Assembly (NCBI RefSeq): GCF_937616625.2
Contig: NC_065577.1
Location: 1,054,001-1,118,000 of the forward strand
From: Mercurialis annua
Lineage: Eukaryota; Streptophyta; Magnoliopsida; Malpighiales; Euphorbiaceae
Direction: 5' to 3'
Length of the DNA: 64,000 bases
Shown here: piece by piece, positions 12,112 to 21,429 of the stretch
Position numbering within the stretch: the first letter of the stretch is position 1
How the letters are laid out: each line of letters starts with the position of its first letter
The notes under the pieces: model-generated
Seen by the model: only the letters and a program-made list of their open reading frames with translations
Told to the model about the DNA's origin: nothing
Databases searched by the model: none
Made by a program: the position numbers and the translations under genes

Positions 12112-14089
12112 TCAATTCTCAGAAGCTGACTGGAATATGAAAACAGCTGTTAAGACTCCCACCAATCCCGTTACTGCCAAGGCTACTGTTGGCAAGGGGG
12201 ATGTAAGCCCAAAATTCTGCAAACCGAAAAATAAACAGTGCCAATTCAAATCAATAACTAGCTTTTAGCCTGAGGTGCAAGGTAGAAAGTGAATAGTAAG
12301 TTTTATGTTTCAAAGGCCAATTAAGCAAATTACCCTATTCCATGTATCAAAGGATTTCGAAAGAGTTTGTAACATTGCATCCATGACAAAAAAAAAACAA
12401 GACTAATTCCTACGAGCATGCTTTGAATATGATAGTTTGTACCAACAAATTGTTAGAATGCCATACCTCCAAAAGTCCCTTCCCGGTGGCTACTTCTACA
12501 CTGATAGCTGCGGCAAAGCCAATCATTGCAAATCGCCCAAGCCATACATCTAAACCGTTGCCTTGGGTGCTTTGCTCGCTTCTAACTGAAACCAATGTTG
12601 CATTGCTTGCACGTCTTGTCTGGTGAGAAGTTCTTGATGTCACTAGAAACCAAACATAACTATTAGCTTTCTGCTTATTACACATCATGATAGAGCATTG
12701 AGTGGTCCTTTAGTTGCAAAGAAGATAAAAGAGCTCTTTGAAATTAGAATTCAAAAGTAGGCGTATGATTTCAAGCAGTTTAACAACACTGTTTTCGATT
12801 TCAACTTCTTGGCAAGAAAGATCACCGCCACCGCGAGAATCAGACAAAAGAAATCTTTTACAATTACATAGACATGAGCAACACTGAGTTCATTCAATCA
12901 AAAGTCAGTTACTGATTTAATTTCCTTCATTCTTTAGTGTTTCTTTCTTTTATTTACCACCAGCCTACTGCTGGCATATAAAACAAAATTGAACTAGGAG
13001 TGAGAAAACGACGGCCAGTTCGGTTGAGCTAAAACTGAATAAATCAAATTACTTTATCTCTGACCGAATTATAATTTTTACCGAATTCAATTTGACTCAA
13101 CTAACCGAAATCTTAAAACTACAAACCAAACCAACCGAATTAGTCGATTAATTTGGTTAAACCAATAAAAATATAAAGAACAAAATTAAAATAAATATAC
13201 AATCTTCAGTTAATTCGGTTAATTGGGCTAACATAATTTTCAAATAACCGTAACCGGAACAAATATTTTACTGACATAATCGAGTTAATCGTACCGACTG
13301 AATTAACTAAAACTTTTAACCAAATTTAACTACATCAATTAAACTGACCATTTGCACACCCCTACATTGTACACAAAGTGAAGTAAAATCCTTTAGCAGA
13401 CAATAAAACATCCCAAATATGAGACTCATGACCAGATAAACTTAACTACAATGCACAAATTTTAACTCTCCTCCTAATTCGAGCCACTTTGTGCTTATCT
13501 AGGTCGCACAAACACTTCCTTCAATCAATGTTTCCCATTCCGGAAACGTGTCAAACACATGACGTTTCAAACACCTAACATCATTTTTTACATAGAAAAC
13601 TTTAAAATAACACCATTTCTCCGTGTCCATATCCAAGTGTCCCGTTTCCATGTCCGTGTATGTGCTACCTAGGAGCTAATTGTACTAAAGTAAAGCCTGT
13701 CTAACTTCCCTTCACATCATTATCTCCAAATTCAAACAATCAACTTTAATTTAACTAAACCCATCAGAATTTATTCAGCTAAAAATTCATTAAAACAACA
13801 ATGCATAATCAAGAAGAGCAGAGAAAATTCAGTATCTTACAAATCAGAGGCAAGCCAGTAGCAAACGTTGTCTTAATTGGAGCTAACCTCGAACCGGGTA
13901 GTCGAAAAACAGCATGAGTTCTTGATGAACTAACACTGCAAGAATCTGAAACAATATAAAAATCATTAATTTCTTCAAGAGCACATCACATAAATAAAAT
14001 CCAAGAAAACTTTGAAATATAGCAAAATATATGAAAATACGAGCGATTGAGAGGCAAAGAGAAGCTGAGACTTGAGATGCTACGGCCAT
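12112..14089 (-). CDS. SEP1: Stress-enhanced protein 1, chloroplast thylakoid (LHC superfamily)
   Basis: Four minus-strand exons (14089-14041, 13945-13841, 12642-12467, 12216-12112; 435 nt) encode 144 residues, close to the 146 of the Arabidopsis protein as I remember it. The N-terminus MAVASQVSASLCLS and a Ser/Thr/Arg-rich leader look like a chloroplast transit peptide. The mature part has the LHC-like helix block GLDVWLGRFAMIGFAAAISV followed by EVATGKGLLE, then a second hydrophobic helix around TVALAVTGLVGVLTAVFIF. SEP proteins are two-helix thylakoid members of the chlorophyll a/b-binding superfamily, induced by high light and thought to be photoprotective. The third (last) intron is about 250 bp. 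Intron 2 (12643-13840) is long and contains the AACCGAATT-rich stretch at 13009-13365. Confidence 0.95.
13009..13365. repeat. Degenerate 'accgaattaa/cggttaattcgg' repeat in SEP1 intron 2
   Basis: About 350 bp made of loosely repeated ccgaattaa, aaccgaa and ggttaattcggtta words on both strands, bounded by 'gccagttcggttgagc' and 'accatttgcacacccct'. Similar low-order stretches occur near 720-780, 10080-10150, 20880-20970, 29040-29190, 30680-30840, 32340-32440, 37570-38060, 39720-39910 and 46580-46750. The 'gcacacccct' edge is typical of old plant hAT-like non-autonomous elements, but no clean termini or duplication are seen. Confidence 0.45.
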
Positions 14090-14810
14090 GACTTGTGAGA
14101 GACAGCAACAGATAATTTTTTTTGGTGGAGTTTCACTTGCTAACTGTAGTCTGATATTTTGATATTTTATCCTCTTAATTGGAGGTTGAAGATGACCAGA
14201 GAATTGAGAGAGTGTCAATCTGACACGTGGCATGTTTTTTTACTGTAAAATGGTGTCTAAACTTTTCTAAATTTTCTTTTTAGTACCTAAACGCTTATTA
14301 TTTTTACATTAATATTTCAACTTTTTAGAAGAATGGTTGATTATAAATATATTTATATCTGTTATATGAAATTGTAATTTTATCACGTTCTTTTAAAATT
14401 TACTGTTGTATTTTTAAATATCTTATCACCATTTCAACATAATTTTAGCTAACGTGATGGATAGAATTGCAATTTTATATAAAAATTGTAAATTTATATG
14501 CATTCAATTCTCAAAAAAAATATCAAATTGTTAATCATTTTTACCATTAAACTATTAATGGATAAAAACTAAATTTTAAATTTACTCATATATTTTAAGT
14601 TTATATAGAAAAGTGCATTGCTTGCATAAATTTATTACTATATGTTTTTGTTATGAACTTTATTTCTGTTTTTATCATATTTATGATAAAAAAAATGGTT
14701 ATCAATATTTGTTTGATATAAATCTCTTAAAAATGAATTAAAATACCAATTAAGAAGAAACAAGAGCTCAGACTCTGGCATATTTTTACTAATTTTGTTA
14801 GTATTCTGGT
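14090..14810. other. Intergenic region upstream of SEP1
   Basis: This is the 5' flank of SEP1 (-). It has the expected promoter location but no motif I would defend, and is followed by AT-rich sequence without genes up to the foldback element at 14811. Confidence 0.45.
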
Positions 14811-15199
14811 GATCAAAGGATCAATTCACCCCCTCAACTTGGCACACTATAACAAATAGGTTCAAGTTCGTCAAATAAAGTTAAAAAAAACTCTAAATTT
14901 GTAAAATCGTCAAAAACACTCTACTACGAAAAGAAAGTGGGATAGATAATTTGACGCAATCAACCTTAGCTAATTATATTTAACCTAATTAAATCTTGAA
15001 TTATAACCTTAATTAGAGTCTTCATTTAAAATTTTAATTAATTTATTGAAAAATTCATGAGCCTTCTTATACCTTTTTCTTTAATTCATCTTTCCTAACA
15101 AACTTACCCTAAGTTGTGGGTTGAATTGATTCCGTTTTGCGAATTTGGGCCTATTTGATATTCCGTGTCAAGTTGAGGGGTAAACTTGATCCTTTGTTC
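14811..15199. mobile_element. Foldback MITE (GAACAAAGG family) with near-perfect 10-bp target duplication
   Basis: A 389-bp element bounded by gatcaaaggatcaattcacc and the inverse gggtaaacttgatcctttgttc. The arms fold back over about 100 bp (cccctcaacttggcac against gtgtcaagttgagggg). The flanks gtattctggt (14801-14810) and gtattctcgt (15200-15209) match at 9 of 10 positions. The termini are shared with the elements at 18784 and 22166. A 9-10 bp duplication is typical of MULE-mobilised elements. Confidence 0.85.
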
Positions 15200-15325
15200 G
15201 TATTCTCGTTAATGAATTGCACTATTTGCACACCAAGACTCAGTCTGACTGAAACCTGGCAATAGCCAATTCCATTTTATCTTCAAAAAAACTGCAAAAT
15301 CAAACACAAGAAAACAAAAACAAAA

Positions 15326-15697
15326 GGCTTATCCCCTTAAAATCCCCCCACCTTTTACCCCCACTTCATTTGCACCCTCACGTTGTAAAACCACCAAATA
15401 TACCCAAATTACGACCTTTCACTTTCAATTGCACCCTCAAGCATTAAATTGACCTCTTTTCACTTGAAAAATGTTCAAATCAATACTTTAAATTTTAGCA
15501 TATATTTTAAAATAGGACTTAATATTTTATTTAAAACAAAAATAAACCTATTTTTTCAAGTGAAAAGAGATCAATTCAATGCTTGAGGGTGTAATTGAAA
15601 GTGAAAGGTCGTAATTTGGGTATATTTGGTGGTTTTGCAATGTGAGGGTGCAAACGAATTGGGGATAAAAGGTGAGGGGTTTTTAAGGGGATAAGCC
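15326..15697. mobile_element. Foldback MITE (GGCTTATCCCC termini) just upstream of the NHD gene
   Basis: A 372-bp element with long inverted arms: ggcttatccccttaaaa at the left and ttttaaggggataagcc at the right. Internal stretches such as acgacctttcactttcaatt also pair with aattgaaagtgaaaggtcgt. The flanks are aaaacaaaa on both sides (15317-15325, 15698-15706), a 9-bp duplication in low-complexity sequence. Its right end lies only 64 bp before the NHD start codon, so it forms part of that gene's promoter or 5' UTR. Confidence 0.85.
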
Positions 15698-15761
15698 AAA
15701 ACAAAAACAATCACTAAGCTCTTATCACCTCTTCTCCAATCTTGTATAAAACCAGGCTTTA

Positions 15762-18700
15762 ATGGCATCTCTTTCATTTGGTCTGAACCCAGCACACCAA
15801 TTCAAGAATCACTCAGTTCACTTACCATCATCTCAGTCTGGTTTGAGCTCACCATTTTTACATGGATTAAGAGGTTCAAAATTGCATGTTAATGGGTTTA
15901 TTACTAAAGCTGAACATAAAGCTAGAGGCTTTATTTCTATTCAGGCAAAAGCTCAACCACCCAACTCTGAGAAACAGCAGAAGGTTCGGTTTTTGTTGGT
16001 TTTATTCAATAAATATTTCAAATTTAAGTGTTTCATTTCATTCTTTAGTTAAAATTTTAATTTCAATTTAATCAATTTTAATGTTGTTTGTGTGTTTGGT
16101 TGTGCTTTGATGGAGTATTCTTGAATTATATAAAGAAAAGATATTATTGGAATGCTGCTTTGAATTGTTGAAATGGGGTTTCATAGTGCAGTATAGGGGT
16201 GTAATGTAGGAGTTGAAATACTTTCAAGCTCAAAACTCGACTCAAATTTAATCCAGTTTTATTTTCGGACCTTTCGATAGAATAATTGAGGATCGAGCTC
16301 TTGGCTTGGCTCGATTTTATGTATAAAGGTTTAAAAGTTACACTTTAGAAGTATACAATAAGGATTTGTTGCCCGCACGAGTTTGTTCTACTGGTCTAAG
16401 TCTTAGCCATCTGGGCGCCATGGTCTCGGTTCAAACATCGGCTAAGCTCTTTCTAATAAATGGAGTGGTTGGGATTGGGCTGCTAGCCATTATAGCCAGG
16501 AATTGTTAGGTATGTGGGCTTGCGGGCTGTCCACATTCCGGGATTTGACAGTGATCATAGGCTTCGGCTCGGGGGAGTGAGTCCTCGTTGCCAAGGAAAA
16601 TAAGGATTTGTTATTGTAAATATTGGAGTAAATAATTAAAGCTTGATTAGATTTGTGAACCAAGTATCTTGATTCTCGACTTTGACTAGGCAATTAACTC
16701 GAGTAACTCGAATTCGATTAATATTGAGTATTTTTCGAGACAGTTACGAGTAACTCACGTATTCATGGCCGTCTTTGCACTTCATATTGTTAAGTCTTAT
16801 CATATATTCAGGAGGTGATACCAGAAGAAGGGTCCTGTGACCCCATATGTTCAGTTGATGAAACAAGTTCACAACAACTTGAAGCCACTTACCAGCCAAA
16901 GACTGATCTGGTAAAAGCTCTTGCAGTTTTCGCAGCAGCTGGAACGGGGGCTATAGCAATTAACCATTCATGGGTTGCAGCCAATCAGGTTTAGCCTTTG
17001 TATATGAAAGAATTACGTTATTGTTCGATTATTAACTGCTTAATATTGTTCGGTTATCAAATGCTTACTTACGCAAAAATTATGAACAATATATTGTAGT
17101 TGATTCTGTGAAATTTTCTGAGACAGGATCTTGCTATGGTAATACTCTTTGGATTAGGATATGCAGGCATCATTTTTGAAGAGTCTCTAGCTTTCAATAA
17201 AAGTGGAGTAGGATTATTGATGGCTGTTAGCTTATGGGTGATAAGAAGCATTGGGGTAAGGTTTTCATTCACTGCTTAATAGTTCTAGCCTATGTTGCAC
17301 GGAAAGTTTTCTGGTATGATGTTTCGGCATTTTGTTTTTGTTTGCAAAATACTTCTGAATTTCCGGAACTCTAAATTTAAAAACTATTTTTAAAAAAAAA
17401 TAACCTTTCCCCATTTCCCATTTTTCGGCGTCTCCGTGCCACGTAGGTTGTTGCTGATGACATGCAGTTTATAATAAATCGTATTTCATACATTAAGTGT
17501 GCTTCTCTATGTATCTCAATTCTCATGATACTGCCATCTCTCCGGACACTAGTATCGTTAAGATATAATTATGGCCATTTGACCTTTTTGAGCAGGCCCC
17601 TTCTACTGAAATAGCAGTTTCAGAGTTGACACGCGCTTCTGCAGAAGTTAGTGAGATCGTGTTTTTCTTGCTTGGTGCAATGACTATTGTCGAAATTGTT
17701 GATGCACATCAAGGTTTTAAGCTGGTCACTGACAATATCACTACTCGAAAGCCACGCACTTTGCTTTGGGTGGTTAGTGCTCTAATCTATCCTCATGGTC
17801 ATATCGATAATTCGTTTCTTTTAGATATATGGTTATCAAACTCGTAATCAGAGATTAAAATAGTGAAGTGGATTCTATTAGCAGTGGTGTTTGACTGGTG
17901 ATTGTGGAATGTTGCAGGTTGGCTTTGTGACATTTTTCCTTAGTTCAATCCTTGACAATTTGACATCTACCATTGTCATGGTTTCACTGTTGAGAAAACT
18001 AGTACCTCCATCAGAATACCGCAAGTATGCACTAAGAATTGTATAAATAAATCTCATAAAATACTTTCTTGTATAATGCATGTTCATATCTTGGGCTAAT
18101 TTGAATTCATATAAAATTTTAGTCATTCATCTGCACGAATAAGAGATTTGATAGAACTGCTTTTGTGATAGACGAGAAAAAGGAATTGAAGAAAACAAAT
18201 TTTTGTTTCTCAATGTTGTAAAAAGTAGGGATTCATCACCCTCAATAGAAGAAACTCCTTTTTAAGATGCTGAAGCTCTTCGTTTTTAGCTTTTCTGAAG
18301 AAAAGACACTACTAAAATTCTATAAGGTCTCATGAGCAATTAGTTCCTTTGTAAACGAAAAATCTCCTCTATTTCCTAGTTAGGCAGCTCGAAAGAAATT
18401 TGTTTTCACAAATATGTTTGTTTTCACAGGATTCTAGGAGCTGTTGTTGTGATTGCAGCAAATGCAGGTGGAGCATGGACTCCCATCGGTGATGTTACGA
18501 CTACTATGCTATGGATTCATGGTCAAATATCTACATTGCCCACAATGCAGGTTTGTTCATCATTCTAAGGAAGAAATATGCTTTTGTTAGTTAGGTTCAC
18601 TTGTCCACAGAATGCATGCTATCGACTTTGACTTAGACGTTTTTTATTTATATTTAAAAATTTGATGAGAAAGCGCAACTAACAAAGAATAAACTTTAAG

Positions 18701-20452
18701 TTTTTCGCTATCCTCTACATAAGCGATGAAAACAGTTAATTGCTATATATTTCAATGGTCGAGAAGCCCTTGAATAATATTTTGAACAAAGGGTCAACAC
18801 ACCCCCTAAACTTGTGACAGAGGATCATTTAACCCAATTTTAACTTATTTGAGCAACTAACCCCAAAACTCTTCATTCTTGGGTCAAATAACCCCATAAT
18901 TGTATTTTTAAAACGCGTAAAATATAAATCGGAGATGAGTAATGCGAAATAGAAATTAAAATGTTTTCTAATTGTTGCGATAAAATTATTCTAAATTTAT
19001 TTTTTGCAATAAAAAAATAAATTATAGGGTTATCTGACCAAAAAATGAAGAGTTTTGGGGTTAGTTGCTCAAACAAGTTAAAACTGGGTTAAATGACCAT
19101 GTGTCACAAGTTCAGGGGGCGCGTTGACCCTTTGTTCATAATATTTTGTACAGCCACTGCATGATTTATCAACTTAAATATTGAAAATTTGAAAGCCCTC
19201 TTCAGACTTTAATCGTCCGTGATATGATAAAGTTCTCGTTTCCATGTCTTTTCTACTTGCAGAATTTGGTATTACCTTCAGCTGTTTCTCTAGCTGTGCC
19301 ACTGGCTCTTATGTCACTCACAAGGTACTTTTTCTTTGAAGATCATAAATTTTTAGTTTTAACTTCATTGATGAGGTGATATGAGCTGCTCTTTTCTTCC
19401 ATGTAGCGAAGTTAATGGAAAAGATCAGGGATCTTCCGATGTTTTGGCTTCTGAAAGAATGGCTCCTCGAGGACAGCTTGTTTTCTCCGTGGGTGTCGGA
19501 GCTTTAATATTTGTTCCTGTGTTCAAGGCCTTAACGGGATTGCCTCCATACATGGGCATGCTTCTTGGACTCGGAGTTCTTTGGATTCTTACGGATGCTA
19601 TTCATTATGGTGAATCAGAAAGGCAGAAGTTGAAAGTTCCGCAGGCTTTATCTCGAATTGACACGCAAGGAGCTCTTTTCTTCCTCGGAATCCTTTTGTC
19701 TGTCAGCAGGTATAGACAAAAATATTCATGAACTGTGTAGTTTCCAATAGAAATGCTGAAACGGAAATGGCGAATAACATTCTTTTACAACAATATGATA
19801 TATAGACTTTCAGAGTTTTCGAAGCGGTTTTAGAAGTGAAAGTGAACACTAAAATGTAGAACTTGATAAGTTTCCGTGCAAGATAATATATGAATATTAG
19901 AAGTGAAGTTGTTATTTTTCTTTCGCTACATCAAATTCACATTATTTTCTCTTTTTTCTAGCCTTGAGGCGGCAGGGATTCTTCGAGAATTGGCAAATTA
20001 CCTCGATGCCCATATTTCAAATGTAGAACTTGTTGCAAGTGCAATAGGGGTCGTATCAGCGATTATAGATAACGTACCGTTGGTTGCAGCAACAATGGGA
20101 ATGTATGATCTCACCTCATTTCCTCAGGATTCAGAATTTTGGCAGTTAGTTGCCTTCTGCGCTGGGACGGGCGGTTCCATGCTAGTAATAGGTTCTGCTG
20201 CCGGAGTTGCATTTATGGGGATGGAGAAGGTGGATTTCTTTTGGTACATGAAAAAGGTATATTTTACTATATTATCCTCTTATACCAATATGTCATCTTC
20301 TTGTCTGGTTAAAGAACTAAATCCTTTTTCAGGTGAGCGGTTTTGCATTTGCCGGTTATGCTGCTGGTATTGCAACTTACTTAGCAGTCCATAACCTTCA
20401 ATTCTCTTTACCCACAACGCTAGCTGAAGTTCCATTCCTCTCGGGCTCATAA
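15762..20452 (+). CDS. NHD1: Chloroplast NhaD-type sodium/proton antiporter
   Basis: Ten plus-strand exons: 15762-15983, 16812-16988, 17127-17255, 17596-17772, 17918-18024, 18430-18550, 19263-19324, 19407-19709, 19962-20256 and 20333-20452. They total 1713 nt for 570 residues, near the length of the Arabidopsis protein. A Ser-rich, basic transit-like leader is followed by about a dozen hydrophobic segments. Diagnostic NhaD blocks are AVSELTRASAEVSEIVFFLL, SSILDNLTSTIVMVSLLRKL, VIAANAGGAWTPIGDVTTTM and SAIIDNVPLVAATMGMYDL; the conserved Asp and Asn residues in these unwound helices bind the ions. In plants NHD1 sits in the chloroplast envelope and exports Na+ in exchange for H+, and in C4 species it helps pyruvate uptake. 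Intron 1 carries a SINE and intron 6 a foldback MITE. The gene is convergent with PGDH. Confidence 0.96.
16371..16598 (+). mobile_element. tRNA-derived SINE, family A, with 14-bp target duplication, in NHD1 intron 1
   Basis: Starts gcccgcacgagtttgttcta, has the A-box-like 'tctactggtctaag' and B-box-like 'ggttcaaacatc', and ends gagtcctcgttgccaagg. Flanks 16357-16370 and 16599-16612 are both aataaggatttgtt. It is full length (228 bp) and in the same orientation as the host gene. Confidence 0.9.
18784..19137. mobile_element. Foldback MITE (GAACAAAGG family) with perfect 10-bp target duplication, in NHD1 intron 6
   Basis: A 354-bp near-palindrome: left end gaacaaagggtcaacacacc, right end the inverse gcgttgaccctttgttc, with arms of about 150 bp (aaaactcttcatt against aatgaagagtttt). 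The flanks ataatatttt at 18774-18783 and 19138-19147 are identical. When transcribed with the gene it would form a long hairpin in the unspliced RNA. Confidence 0.93.
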
Positions 20453-21429
20453 ATCATGCCGGCGAAGATCAATATTTTACTGGATTCAAGCAACGACGGG
20501 TCCATAGACGCCAGACAGACTAATCTAGCAAATTGGCAGTATAGTTCGACAATGTAGAAGCAAGCTCTTCTCAGAAGTATAGAATGTTGAATCGAGTGTT
20601 TACAAGGTATAATAAACCGAGTTCCAGAACATTGAAATTTTCGATAATGTGATGAGTTCCGAGTTCTTCTAAAACATTTATCGTCTTCTCTCGATAATAA
20701 ATGAGGCGAGAGTATTGCAACCTGTTTTATAAAGTTCAACATTGTATGCTTTTGTTCTTTGTAAAATGATAGTTCTAGATGTTATATAAAAAGAAAAACC
20801 AGTGTCATATTTGAAAATGCCTAAATTTGCTCTTTCTGTATGTTGCTAACATTAAACAGTTCAACAATTTTTTATTTTTATAATTTTTTTCGGTTCGAAG
20901 ATGTTAAACTGAATTTTTAATTTTTATAGAAAAATCGTTCTAGACTAACCTTCAGTTCTCAATCAAACCGATCAGTCTGTTCCTATGCATAAAGTTAACA
21001 CACTAGATTTCTTTTGACAATTTTTTTCATCAATTTCAAATCGTTACAGAAAAGATATAAAATTATTTCTAGGAAATTAATAGAAGGTTTTTTGAGCAAT
21101 TTATAAATTTATATTATTCGTAAATCGTCTTATAAAATAAAATAAAATTATATAACTTCTCGAATAATGCTCTAGCAAAATAAGAATTAAATTCATGAGA
21201 GCAAATCAGAGATTGAAGAAAATTGATTCATGAAGCAAGAACAAGCTACTAGGAAATATGAATTTGAGATGATTAATATCTCAACAAAGTACATACTCTA
21301 AACTCAAACAAGTATTATTCTTACCCTTCTCCAAAAGATTAATAGAAAGCACTCAACTCAAAATTGTGCACCACACTGAACTAATCAATACCCATTAGAA
21401 GGAAGTCATAAAACATAACAAAATCAAGA
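20453..21429. other. Shared 3' flank of convergent NHD1 and PGDH
   Basis: This has AT-rich sequence containing both 3' UTRs and a short AACCGAAT-type decayed repeat near 20880-20970. I see no gene or RNA. Confidence 0.5.

Noticed and set aside
15571..15795. 74-codon minus-strand frame upstream of NHD1
   Set aside because: It lies within the arm of the foldback element and the 5' end of NHD1; no independent coding signal.
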